From Streptomyces nigrescens (GTDB taxonomy: Bacteria; Actinomycetota; Actinomycetes; Streptomycetales; Streptomycetaceae), in contig AP026073.1 in assembly GCA_024349765.1 (NCBI GenBank), positions 2,232,001-2,296,000 on the forward strand: DNA of 64,000 nucleotides, given 5' to 3'. The notes beneath the pieces were generated by a model that searched no databases, was not told where the DNA came from, and worked only from the letters and a program-made list of their open reading frames with translations. The stretch's first letter is position 1. Each line of letters begins with the position of its first letter. Positions 14,113 through 22,115 of this stretch are shown in pieces. The position numbers were made by a program, and so were the translations under genes.

Positions 14113-14210
14113 CGGGCCCTCCGGGTCGTGGCTGGCTGGTGAGCGTCAAGCGGGCGCAGAACTCTGCAGCCCAGGACGATACTCGCGGGTTACTCCCGCG
14201 CGCACATCGG

Positions 14211-14249
14211 GTTCATGAGGTCGATACGCACAGTTGACTCACGGTTGAC
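14211..14249 (+). promoter_or_regulatory. PHO-box-like 11-bp direct repeat array
   Basis: GTTCAT at 14211, GTTGAC at 14233 and GTTGAC at 14244 lie in an 11-bp register (offsets 0, 22, 33), with the second unit degenerate. PhoP operators of Streptomyces are direct repeats of 11 nt starting with GTTCA-like cores. It lies in the 340-bp gap between the plsC-like gene and glpQ1, about 200 bp before the latter. The rest of the gap (14113-14452) shows no gene. The downstream enzyme makes a PhoP target plausible, but the match is imperfect. Confidence 0.45.
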
Positions 14250-14452
14250 GTGTGTTACCACCATGTTCCCTCCGGAGTCGTCGTGCGTCTCCCCGGCATG
14301 ACCCGTCCGTGCCTACGATCAGCCGGGTTCCCCGGGCGCCCGGGCAACACGCCTCGACACGGGCCGGAAAACACCCGGAAGCACTCGAAGCACTCGGAAG
14401 CGCCCGGGCGCACCCGGAACGCACCGAACGACGCACAACAAGGAGCGTGGGC

Positions 14453-15589
14453 ATGCAGAAGCGGCAGCAGCCGGGACGGCGGACGGTGCTGGGGGCGGCG
14501 GCCCTCGGCGCGGGAGCGGCGGTGTTCGGCGGGACCGGGCAGGCGAGCGCCGCCGGGCGCGGCACGGCGGGCCGGGAACTCCCCGTCCCGCTGATCGTCG
14601 GCCACCGCGGCGCCAGCGGCTACCGCCCCGAGCACACCTTCGGCTCCTACCAACTCGCCCTCGACATGGGCGCGGACGTCATCGAGCAGGACCTCGTCCC
14701 CACCAAGGACGGCCATCTGGTCTGCCGGCACGAGAACGACATCACCGCCACCACCGACGTCTCCGCACACCCGGAGTTCGCCGACCGCAAGACCACCAAG
14801 ACCGTCGACGGGCAGCAGCTGACCGGCTGGTTCACCGAGGACTTCACGCTCGCCGAGCTCAAGACCCTGCGCGCCAAGGAGCGCATACCGGGCACCCGGC
14901 AGCACAACACCCTCTACGACGGCCAGTGGCAGGTGCCCACCTTCGAGGAGGTCCTCGACTGGGCCGAGCGGGAGGGCCGCAAGCGGGGCCGCCGGGTCTG
15001 GCTGCACATCGAGACCAAGCACCCCACCTACTTCCGCAAGCTCGGCCTCGGTCTGGAGGAACGGGTGGCCAAGGCGCTGCGCGCCCACGGCCGGCACCGC
15101 CGCAACTCCCCGAACTTCCTGCAGTCCTTCGAGCCCAGCAGCATCCGCCGCCTCGGCGAGCTCGTCGACTGCCCCAAGGTCGTCCTGCTGGGCACGCTCA
15201 AGGACCGCCCGTGGGACTTCACCGAGGCGGGCGACCCGCGCACCGTCGCCGACCTGGTCACGCCCGAGGGCCTGAAGTGGATCGCCGGCTTCGCCGAGGG
15301 CATCGGCCCGGACCTGACCGTGATCATCCCGCGGGACAAGGACGGCAAGCTCGGCACGCCCACCTCCGTCGTCAAGGACGCGCACGCCGCCGGGCTGGTC
15401 CTGCACCCGTACACGGTCCGTAACGAGAACACGTTCCTGCCGACCGACCACCGCCGCGGCACCGACCCCAACGCCTACGGCGACTCCCTCGGCGTCTTCA
15501 AGGCGTACCTCGGCACCGGCATCGACGGGCTGTTCTCCGACAACCCGGACACCGCGCTGCTGGCCGCCGCGGAGTTCCGCACGCGCTGA
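14453..15589 (+). CDS. glpQ1: Tat-exported glycerophosphodiester phosphodiesterase
   Basis: 378 aa. Hydrolyses glycerophosphodiesters to glycerol-3-phosphate outside the cell. The Tat signal is GRRTVLGAAALGAGAAVFGG, ending near ASA at about residue 35. The GDPD signature is VGHRGASGYRPEHT, then QDLVPTKDGHLVCRHE (Glu/Asp metal ligands and second His). HIETKHP follows at about 190. ATG at 14453 has AAGGAG 7 nt upstream; GTG at 14447 is less well placed. The name rests on position between argH and metN, where I recall S. coelicolor glpQ1, and on the domain. Confidence 0.88.
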   Translation: MQKRQQPGRRTVLGAAALGAGAAVFGGTGQASAAGRGTAGRELPVPLIVGHRGASGYRPEHTFGSYQLALDMGADVIEQDLVPTKDGHLVCRHENDITATTDVSAHPEFADRKTTKTVDGQQLTGWFTEDFTLAELKTLRAKERIPGTRQHNTLYDGQWQVPTFEEVLDWAEREGRKRGRRVWLHIETKHPTYFRKLGLGLEERVAKALRAHGRHRRNSPNFLQSFEPSSIRRLGELVDCPKVVLLGTLKDRPWDFTEAGDPRTVADLVTPEGLKWIAGFAEGIGPDLTVIIPRDKDGKLGTPTSVVKDAHAAGLVLHPYTVRNENTFLPTDHRRGTDPNAYGDSLGVFKAYLGTGIDGLFSDNPDTALLAAAEFRTR

Positions 15590-15836
15590 CCGGTCGCCCG
15601 GCCGCGGACCGGCACCGGCCCCTGACCTCCCCGTGCTCTCATCTGAGTTGGGAATGTCACAGAGGAGCTCGGTGCCGGTCCGTTCCGCTTGCCCCAATTG
15701 CCTGCGCAGAATGCTCCCGGCGGCGATTGCCGCCGCCACATTCCGGGGAGTCCGGAAGTCAGGGCACCACGTCCGGGCGCACACCCCTCTCACCCTCGCG
15801 CGCCCGGGCCAACCGAATAAGGGGAGGCATACGCGC

Positions 15837-16340
15837 ATGGGCACCAGCGTGACCATCTCTGCGGCGACCGACGAGGACGCCGAGCAGATCCTCAAACTGC
15901 AGTACCTCTGTTACCAGTCGGAGGCCGCGCTGTACGACGACTACGGCATCGAGCCGCTCACCCAGACGCTGGCCGCGCTGCGCGCCGAACTGAGCGAGGG
16001 CTGCGTCCTGGTGGCCAGGCTCGGCGACGAGGTGGTCGGATCCGTGCGCGGCACCGTCGACGCGTCGGGCACCGCGGCGATAGCCAAGCTCATCGTGCAC
16101 CCCCGGCTGCAGCGGCACGGCCTCGGCGGCCGGTTGCTGGCCGCGGTCGAGCAGCGGCTGGCCGAGGAGCGCTCGGCCACCCGTTTCCGCCTCTTCACCG
16201 GGCACCGCAGCGAGGGCAATCTGCGGCTGTACCGCAGCCACGGCTACGCGCCCGTGGGCACCGAGGAGCGCAGCCGGCGACTGAGCCTGGTCACGCTGGA
16301 GAAGGAGGCCGCGGCCGAGGAGTTCGTGGCCCAGGCGTAG
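15837..16340 (+). CDS. GNAT family N-acetyltransferase
   Basis: 167 aa with a single GNAT fold. The acetyl-CoA loop is HPRLQRHGLGGRLL (about 108-121; R/Q-x-x-G-x-G/A), and NLRLYRSHGYAPVG is the C-terminal alpha4/beta7 motif. The substrate is not predictable. GGGGAGG precedes ATG at 15837. It lies alone between glpQ1 and two convergent membrane-protein genes; the 247-bp gap upstream shows no gene. Confidence 0.87.
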   Translation: MGTSVTISAATDEDAEQILKLQYLCYQSEAALYDDYGIEPLTQTLAALRAELSEGCVLVARLGDEVVGSVRGTVDASGTAAIAKLIVHPRLQRHGLGGRLLAAVEQRLAEERSATRFRLFTGHRSEGNLRLYRSHGYAPVGTEERSRRLSLVTLEKEAAAEEFVAQA

Positions 16341-16461
16341 CGGCTCGCGCGTCACACGTCGCGGACGTCGCGGACGTCGCGGAAGGGGAACGGGCCCGCG
16401 TGAGGGCGGGCCCGTCCACCGCGGAGCGGCCGTCGTGCCGCACGCGCCGGAGGACCGGCCG

Positions 16462-16896
16462 TCAGGCCGGGCGCGCCCGGCGCAGCCACAGCATCCCGGT
16501 GACCGGCAGCAGGACCGGGATGAAGAGGTAGCCCATGCCGTAGTCGGACCAGACCGTGGCGTCGGGGAACGCCGACGGCTCCACCAGCGTCCAGGTGCCC
16601 ACGATCAGCACGCCCACCAGCTCCGCCGCACAGCACACCAGCGCCGCCCGGCGGGCCCGGTCGCCGCCGCGGACCAGCGAGTAGGTGATGAAGCCGTAGA
16701 CCAGGCCGGCGAGCGCGGAGAGCGCGTACGCCAGCGGGGCCCGGTCGAAGTCCGTGGCGATCTGGACGACCGAGCGCGACACCGCGCCGACGACCATCAC
16801 GCCGTACAGCCAGACCAGCAGGATCCCGGGGCCGGTGATCAGCTTTCGCCGGGTGCGCGGCGCGCCCTCCTCGGCGGTGCGGTCGGTCGCCGTCAC
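16462..16896 (-). CDS. small integral membrane protein
   Basis: 144 aa with about four hydrophobic helices: around GILLVWLYGVMVVGAV, YALSALAGLVYGFITY, ALVCCAAELVGVLIVG and GYLFIPVLLPVTGML. The C-terminus is basic (WLRRARPA). No enzyme motif is visible. GTG start at 16896 lies 1 nt after the stop of the upstream membrane protein gene, so the two are surely co-translated, and they may form one complex. Function unknown. Confidence 0.8.
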   Translation of the reverse strand: MTATDRTAEEGAPRTRRKLITGPGILLVWLYGVMVVGAVSRSVVQIATDFDRAPLAYALSALAGLVYGFITYSLVRGGDRARRAALVCCAAELVGVLIVGTWTLVEPSAFPDATVWSDYGMGYLFIPVLLPVTGMLWLRRARPA

Positions 16897-16897
16897 G

Positions 16898-17257
16898 TCA
16901 GCCTCCCCAGATGTCGAACAGCCGCACTTCGAGCACGGCCAGCACCACGCCGCCGGCAGAGACCGTCAGCGAGCCCCAACGGGTGCGCTCCGTAAGGGAC
17001 ATGAAGCCCGCGGCGGGCACACAGGCGAACGCGCCGATCAGATACGCCACGAAGATCGTCGTGCCCTGCGCGGGCTTCTCGCCGCGCGCCAGCTGGACGA
17101 TGCCGACGACCAGCTGCACCACGGCGAGCAGCGTCACCACGGCCATGCCGATGAAGTGCCAGTCCATGGTCCGCTGGTCCCGGTAGGCGGCGAAACCGCA
17201 CCAGGCGGCGAGCGCGAGCGCGGCCGCGCCGGTCGCGATCGTCAGGGCATCAAGCAT
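16898..17257 (-). CDS. small integral membrane protein
   Basis: 119 aa, four predicted helices (MLDALTIATGAAALALAAW; GMAVVTLLAVVQLVVGIVQL; IFVAYLIGAFACVPAAGFM; LTVSAGGVVLAVLEVRLF). No recognisable catalytic residues. First gene of a two-gene minus-strand unit with the membrane protein at 16462-16896. Its start region lies 69 bp from the divergent HAD hydrolase gene, so the promoters share a short space. Function unknown. Confidence 0.8.
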   Translation of the reverse strand: MLDALTIATGAAALALAAWCGFAAYRDQRTMDWHFIGMAVVTLLAVVQLVVGIVQLARGEKPAQGTTIFVAYLIGAFACVPAAGFMSLTERTRWGSLTVSAGGVVLAVLEVRLFDIWGG

Positions 17258-17326
17258 GCCGAGACCCTATTACGGGCCAAAAGGCCCGATGCGCCCGCCC
17301 CCGGACCGCACATACGCTCGGTCCCC

Positions 17327-17974
17327 ATGAAGATCCACGCGGACGCACTCCTCTTCGACAACGACGGCACCCTGATCTCCTCCCTCGACTCCGTCCACCG
17401 CTGCTGGACCCGGTGGGCCCGGGAGTACCGCATCGCCCCCGAGGACTTCGCCCGGGTCGAGCTGCACGGCCGTCCGGCCGCCGAGATCGCCGCCGATCTG
17501 CTCCCGGCCGGGGAGGTGCCCGGCGCGCTGGCGCGGATCGAGCAGCTGGAGGTCGAGGACGTCGCCGGCGGAGTGACGCTGCTGCCCGGCACCCGCGCCC
17601 TCCTGGAGAGCCTGCCGCCCGAGCGGTGGGCGGTGGTCACCTCCGCCACCCGGCGGCTGGCCGAGGCCCGCCTCGGCGAGGCCGGCATCCGGCCGAAGAA
17701 GCTGATAGCCGCCGACGACATCACCCGCGGCAAGCCCGACCCGGAGCCGTTCCTGCTGGCCGCCCGCCGGCTCGGCGTGGACCCGGCCCGCTGCGTGGTC
17801 TTCGAGGACGCCCCGGCCGGGCTGGCGGCGGGCCGCGCGGCCGGCATGACGAACGTGGCGTTGACCACAACCCACCCGGCCGCCGAGCTCCTCGCCGACG
17901 TCGTCGTCCCCGACCTGTCGGCGGTATCCGCGCAGGCCACGGACGGGACGGTGGAGATCACCCTGGCCGGATGA
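17327..17974 (+). CDS. HAD superfamily hydrolase (sugar phosphatase-like)
   Basis: 215 aa. HAD motif I is LLFDNDGTLISS: the usual DxDGT nucleophile motif with Asn in place of the residue between the two Asp. Motif II is VVTSAT, the motif III Lys lies in ITRGKPDPEPF, and motif IV is VVFEDAPAGLAAGRAAGM. The helical cap between motifs I and II suggests subclass IA, such as phosphatases of sugar phosphates. Only ~10 nt separate it from any upstream SD-like sequence. The substrate is unknown. Followed by the metNIQ leader region. Confidence 0.88.
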   Translation: MKIHADALLFDNDGTLISSLDSVHRCWTRWAREYRIAPEDFARVELHGRPAAEIAADLLPAGEVPGALARIEQLEVEDVAGGVTLLPGTRALLESLPPERWAVVTSATRRLAEARLGEAGIRPKKLIAADDITRGKPDPEPFLLAARRLGVDPARCVVFEDAPAGLAAGRAAGMTNVALTTTHPAAELLADVVVPDLSAVSAQATDGTVEITLAG

Positions 17975-18058
17975 GGCGCTGTCCACGGGCCGGTCAGCGA
18001 AGTCCGCTATACGGACACGGTTGATCGGCCCGCACAGCCGTCTGGTTTACTTGCCGCC

Positions 18059-18145
18059 ATGACCACGACGAGCAACCGCACCCCTGCGACCGAGGCGAAC
18101 CTGACGCCCGGTGCTCGTTGCATGTGTCGAATGTGTGACCGCTGA
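18059..18145 (+). CDS. Cys/Met-rich leader peptide upstream of metNIQ
   Basis: A 28-codon reading frame (ATG 18059, TGA 18143-18145) ends in ARCMCRMCDR, with three Cys and two Met codons in six positions near its stop. About 200 nt of GC-rich, hairpin-rich leader (for example ctcgc/gcgag at 18162-18179) separates it from metN. Short ORFs ending in clustered Cys codons are known upstream of sulfur genes in actinobacteria and act in ribosome-mediated attenuation. Here stalling at Cys or Met codons would report sulfur amino acid shortage. No SAM riboswitch core was seen. Confidence 0.6.
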   Translation: MTTTSNRTPATEANLTPGARCMCRMCDR

Positions 18146-18346
18146 GGGCCCCCGCCTGAGCCTCGCGCCCCGAAGCGAGACCCCATGCCGTGCACCGGTC
18201 CCCGACCGCGACGGCCGCCCCGCGTCACCGGAACCAGGAGCCGGGCCCCGCGCCCGCCGCCGCTCCCGTTCCCCCCTGCCGCACTCGCAAGAATGCCCCG
18301 TGCCCGGTGGCGAGCCGCCGAGCACTCGACAGTGACGGAATTCCCT

Positions 18347-19426
18347 GTGATCACCACAACGGGCCTGACCAAGGTCTACCGTTCAGGAGACCGCGACGTC
18401 ACCGCCCTGGACGGCGTCGACCTGCACGTCCGCGAGGGCGAGGTGTACGGCGTCATCGGCCAGAGCGGCGCCGGCAAGTCCACCCTCATCCGCTGCCTCA
18501 ACCTCCTGGAGCGCCCCACCTCCGGCACGGTCACCGTCGCCGGCCAGGAGCTGACCTCCATCGCCGGGCGCGGCAAGCGCGCCGGCGCCCAGCTCCGCGC
18601 CGCCCGCAGCCACATCGGCATGGTCTTCCAGCACTTCAACCTGCTGTCCTCGCGCACCGTCCAGGACAACGTCGAACTGCCGCTGGAGATCCTCAAGGTC
18701 GACCGCCGCGAACGCTCCCGCAAGGCCCTGGAACTGCTGGACCTGGTCGGCCTCGCCGACAAGGCCAAGGCCTACCCCGCCCAGCTCTCCGGCGGCCAGA
18801 AGCAGCGCGTCGGCATCGCCCGCGCCCTGGCCGGCGACCCCAAGGTGCTGCTCTCCGACGAGGCCACCAGCGCCCTCGACCCGGAGACCACCCGCTCCAT
18901 CCTCACCCTGCTGCGCGACCTCAACCGCCAGCTCGGCCTGACCATCGTCCTCATCACGCACGAGATGGACGTCGTCAAGACCATCTGCGACTCGGCCGCG
19001 CTGATGAAGAACGGCCGCGTCGTCGAGCAGGGCACCGTCGCCGAACTGCTCGCCACCCCCGGCTCCGAACTCGCCCGCGAGCTCTTCCCGGTCGGCGGCG
19101 AGCCCTCCGCCGACGACCGCACCGTCGTCGACATCACCTTCCACGGCTCGGCCGCCACCCGCCCGGTGATCTCCGAGCTGGCGCGCACCTACAACGTCGA
19201 CATCTCGATCCTCGGCGCCGCCATGGACACCGTCGGCGGCAAGCAGATCGGCCGGATGCGGATCGAGCTGCCCGGCCGCTTCGAGGAGAACGTCGTCCCC
19301 ATCGGCTTCCTGCGCGAGCAGGGCCTGCAGGTCGACGTGGCCGACGTCGCCGACCTCGTCCCCGACACCGCCGCGGCCGTCCCGGCGCCCGCCGCCGCCC
19401 CGCTCCAGAAGGAAGGTGCCAAGTGA
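18347..19426 (+). CDS. metN: methionine ABC transporter ATP-binding protein
   Basis: 359 aa. Walker A is GQSGAGKST (about 40), Q-loop VFQHFNLLSSRTV, signature LSGGQKQRVGIARAL, Walker B VLLSDEATSALD, switch His in ITHEMDVV. The C-terminal ~100 residues (VVDITFHGSAATRPVISELA onwards) form the NIL/ACT-like regulatory domain of MetN, which binds methionine and inhibits transport. GTG at 18347 is favoured by family alignment; GTG at 18332 adds five residues. The stop overlaps the metI start. Confidence 0.93.
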   Translation: MITTTGLTKVYRSGDRDVTALDGVDLHVREGEVYGVIGQSGAGKSTLIRCLNLLERPTSGTVTVAGQELTSIAGRGKRAGAQLRAARSHIGMVFQHFNLLSSRTVQDNVELPLEILKVDRRERSRKALELLDLVGLADKAKAYPAQLSGGQKQRVGIARALAGDPKVLLSDEATSALDPETTRSILTLLRDLNRQLGLTIVLITHEMDVVKTICDSAALMKNGRVVEQGTVAELLATPGSELARELFPVGGEPSADDRTVVDITFHGSAATRPVISELARTYNVDISILGAAMDTVGGKQIGRMRIELPGRFEENVVPIGFLREQGLQVDVADVADLVPDTAAAVPAPAAAPLQKEGAK

Positions 19427-20160
19427 GCTGGACCGAGATGCAGCCGCTGCTCCACGACGCCACCCTCGACACCCTCTTCATGGTGTGGTGGTCGACGTTC
19501 TACGCGGTCCTCTTCGGCATCCCCGTCGGCATCCTGCTGCACCTGACCGACCGCGGCGCCCTGCTGCAGAACGCCGTGGTGAACAAGGTCCTCGGCGCGA
19601 TCGCGAACATCGGACGGTCCTTCCCGTTCCTGATCCTCATCGTCGTGCTGCTGCCCTTCACCCGGATCGTCGTCGGCACCTCCATCGGCCCCACCGGCGC
19701 GGTGGTCCCGCTCGCCATCGCCGCCATCCCGTTCTTCGCCCGCCTCGTCGAGGCCGCGCTGCGCGAGGTCGACCACGGCCTGGTGGAGGCCGCCCAGGCC
19801 ATGGGCGGCGGCACCTGGACCATCATCTTCAAGGTGCTGCTGCCGCAGGCCCTGCCTGCGCTGGTCGCGGCCGTCACCACCACCGTCATCACGCTGATCG
19901 GCTACTCCGCGATCGCCGGTGCGGTCGGCGGCGGCGGCCTGGGCTCCCTCGCCTACAACTACGGCTACCAGCAGTACGAGACCAAGCTGATGGTCATCAC
20001 CGTCGTCGAGCTGATCGTCATCGTCACCGGCGTCCAGCTGCTCGGTGACCTGGTCGTCCGCCGGCTCGCCGGCCGCGGCACCCGTCCCTCCTCGCCCGTA
20101 CGCGTCGGCCTGCGCCGCGCCCGCACCGAGGAGCCGGCGGCCGTCACCGAGGCCGCCTGA
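19423..20160 (+). CDS. metI: methionine ABC transporter permease
   Basis: 245 aa, five-helix MetI-type permease: LDTLFMVWWSTFYAVLFGIPVGILL, NIGRSFPFLILIVVLLPFTRIVVG, VVPLAIAAIPFFARLVE, then the EAA loop EAAQAMGGGTWTIIFKVLLPQ that docks onto MetN, and VTTTVITLIGYSAIAGAVGGGGLG. GTG at 19423 overlaps the metN stop. The C-terminus has a ~30-residue basic extension (RGTRPSSPVRVGLRRAR) longer than in E. coli MetI. Confidence 0.93.
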   Translation: MSWTEMQPLLHDATLDTLFMVWWSTFYAVLFGIPVGILLHLTDRGALLQNAVVNKVLGAIANIGRSFPFLILIVVLLPFTRIVVGTSIGPTGAVVPLAIAAIPFFARLVEAALREVDHGLVEAAQAMGGGTWTIIFKVLLPQALPALVAAVTTTVITLIGYSAIAGAVGGGGLGSLAYNYGYQQYETKLMVITVVELIVIVTGVQLLGDLVVRRLAGRGTRPSSPVRVGLRRARTEEPAAVTEAA

Positions 20161-20265
20161 CCCCGAAGCCACCCGCGTCACCCGCACCACCCGAGAGCCC
20201 GGACCCTTTGCCGGGCGGACAGCACACGGACACCCCCGTGTGGGAACAAGAAAGAGGCACTCTTC

Positions 20266-21123
20266 GTGCGCAACACCATCAAGATCACCGTGGCCGTCGC
20301 CGCCGCCTCCGCCGTCGCCCTGGGCGCGAGCGCCTGCTCCGCACCCTCCGACGCCACCGCCAGCACCGACAAGAGCGACAAGAACGCCCCGCTCGTCGTC
20401 GCCGCGAGCCCCACCCCGCACGCCACCATCCTCGACTTCGTCAAGGACAAGCTGGCGGCCAAGGAGGGCCTCAAGCTCGTCGTCAAGCCGTTCAACGACT
20501 ACAAGATCCCCAACAAGGTCACCGACGACGGCCAGGTCGACGCCAACTTCTTCCAGCACAAGCCCTTCCTGGACACCTTCAACAAGGAGAACGGCACCCA
20601 CATCGTGCCGGTCCAGAACGTGCTCATCGAGCCCCTCGGCCTGTACTCCAAGAAGATCCACAAGCTCTCCGACCTCAAGTCCGGCTCGACCGTCTCGGTC
20701 CCCAACGACCCGTCCAACGAGGGCCGCGCGCTCAAGCTGCTCGCCGACAACGGCGTGATCACCCTCAAGCCCGGCGTCGGCGCCGACGCCAAGCTCACCG
20801 ACGTCAAGGACGACAAGGGCATCAAGATCACCGAGCTGGAGGCCGCGCAGACCGCGCCGCGCATCGACGACGTCGACGCCGCCATCATCAACGGCAACTT
20901 CGCCATCGGCGCCCACCTCAAGCCCTCCAAGGACGCCCTCGCGCTGGAGAAGGCCAAGGACAACCCCTACGCCAACTTCCTCGCCGTCAAGAAGGGCAAC
21001 GAGAACGACCCGCGGATCAAGAAGCTGGCCAAGCTCCTGAACTCCCCCGAGGTCAAGAAGTTCATCGAGGACAAGTACAAGGACGGCTCGGTCATCCCCG
21101 CCTTCGGTCCCGCCAAGGCCTGA
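20266..21123 (+). CDS. metQ: methionine-binding lipoprotein MetQ (NlpA family)
   Basis: 285 aa substrate-binding protein. The signal peptide KITVAVAAASAVALGASAC ends at a lipidation Cys at about residue 24; the -3 residue is Ala, so the lipobox is slightly atypical. The mature part has the NlpA pattern: ATILDFVKDKLAAKEGLKL, VDANFFQHKPFLD, GLYSKKIHKLSDLKSG, VSVPNDPSNEGRALKLL and AAIINGNFAIGAHL. GTG start at 20266, 105 bp after metI. With metNI it imports L- and probably D-methionine. Confidence 0.93.
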   Translation: MRNTIKITVAVAAASAVALGASACSAPSDATASTDKSDKNAPLVVAASPTPHATILDFVKDKLAAKEGLKLVVKPFNDYKIPNKVTDDGQVDANFFQHKPFLDTFNKENGTHIVPVQNVLIEPLGLYSKKIHKLSDLKSGSTVSVPNDPSNEGRALKLLADNGVITLKPGVGADAKLTDVKDDKGIKITELEAAQTAPRIDDVDAAIINGNFAIGAHLKPSKDALALEKAKDNPYANFLAVKKGNENDPRIKKLAKLLNSPEVKKFIEDKYKDGSVIPAFGPAKA

Positions 21124-21138
21124 GGCCACCAGCCACCA

Positions 21139-21177
21139 CCGGGCCCCGGCCGCGCACCCCGCGCGGCCGGGGCCCGG
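21139..21177 (+). terminator. terminator of the metNIQ operon
   Basis: Perfect 17-bp stem (ccgggccccggccgcgc at 21139-21155 with complement at 21161-21177) and 5-nt loop, 15 nt after the metQ stop. Confidence 0.8.
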
Positions 21178-21307
21178 GCGCGTGGCACACCCACCGGCCC
21201 ATGCTGCATGCTGGTGCATTCAAGACGGTCAGACGGCCCGTGACCTCGCGGTGAACCATCCCGCGACGTCCCGGAGCACCCACGGTCAACGGCGTTGGAG
21301 CAGCGGC

Positions 21308-21943
21308 ATGACATCCACCTTTCCGGACATCTCCCTCAGCACGGACCGGCTGGTGCTGCGCCCCTTCGAGGAGGCCGACATCCCCGCCCTCGCCGAGATG
21401 ATGTCCGACGAGCTGGTCACCGCCTGGACCGCGCTCCCGCACCCGTACACCACCGCCGAGGCCCGCGCCTGGGCCACCGGCAAGGCCGCCGCGCTCCGCA
21501 CCACCGGCCGCGGCCTCGCCCTCGCCGTCACCGAATTCCTCACCCAGCGCCTGGTCGGCACGGTCCACCTCGAAAACACCGACTGGCGCATCCGCTCCAC
21601 CGAGATCGGCTACGTCACCGCCCCCTGGGCCCGCGGCGAGGGCTACGCCTCGGAATCCGTCCTCGCCATCGCGCAGTGGCTCTTCCACCACCAGCAGTTC
21701 GAACGCCTCGAACTGCGCACCGCCGCCGACAACACCGCCTCCCAGCAGGTCGCCCAGAAGATCGGCTGCATCAGCGAGGGCGTGCTGCGCAACGCCTGGA
21801 TAGCCCGCAGCCGCACGGAGGACGGCGGCTGGACGGACATCCGCACCGATCTGATCGTCTGGAGCCTGCTGCCCGAGGACCTCGACGGGGTCCCCGGCCG
21901 GATGGCCGACGCGAACGGATTCACCTACCCCGAGTGGAACTGA
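21308..21943 (+). CDS. GNAT acetyltransferase of the RimJ/RimL type
   Basis: 211 aa. Starts with the typical LSTDRLVLRPFEEADIPALAEM, followed by VGTVHLENTDWRIRSTEIGYVTAPWARGEGYASE (acetyl-CoA loop with Arg-Gly-x-Gly) and RTAADNTASQQVAQKIGCISEGVLRN, all hallmarks of the RimJ/RimL subgroup that acetylates protein N-termini or small amines. ATG at 21308 has GGAG about 9 nt upstream. Monocistronic between the metNIQ terminator and cobL. Target unknown. Confidence 0.88.
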   Translation: MTSTFPDISLSTDRLVLRPFEEADIPALAEMMSDELVTAWTALPHPYTTAEARAWATGKAAALRTTGRGLALAVTEFLTQRLVGTVHLENTDWRIRSTEIGYVTAPWARGEGYASESVLAIAQWLFHHQQFERLELRTAADNTASQQVAQKIGCISEGVLRNAWIARSRTEDGGWTDIRTDLIVWSLLPEDLDGVPGRMADANGFTYPEWN

Positions 21944-22115
21944 CCCACGCCCGCGCCCAGGTCCGTACCTCTCGGGGTACCCTCGGCCTGCCGCGCACCC
22001 GCGCGACCAGCGCGGACCTGCGTGCGGCGCACCACAGCGGCGCGCCACCGGCCCGCGGCCACCCCGCGGCCGCCCCCGCCCGCGTACCCACAGCAGACCC
22101 AGGAGACTGACGAGC

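Noticed and set aside
13589..14149. Alternative minus-strand frame overlapping the acyltransferase
   Set aside because: It is a frame-shifted shadow of the PlsC-like gene, Arg/Pro-rich, without the HX4D and EGTR motifs seen in the chosen frame.
17975..18346. SAM riboswitch in the metN leader
   Set aside because: No SAM-I or SAM-IV core motifs were seen; the Cys/Met leader ORF explains the region better.
21944..22115. Cobalamin riboswitch before cobL (ccaggagac resembles a B12 box)
   Set aside because: The string coincides with the SD sequence directly before the ATG, and the rest of the riboswitch core was not recognisable in the 172-nt leader.
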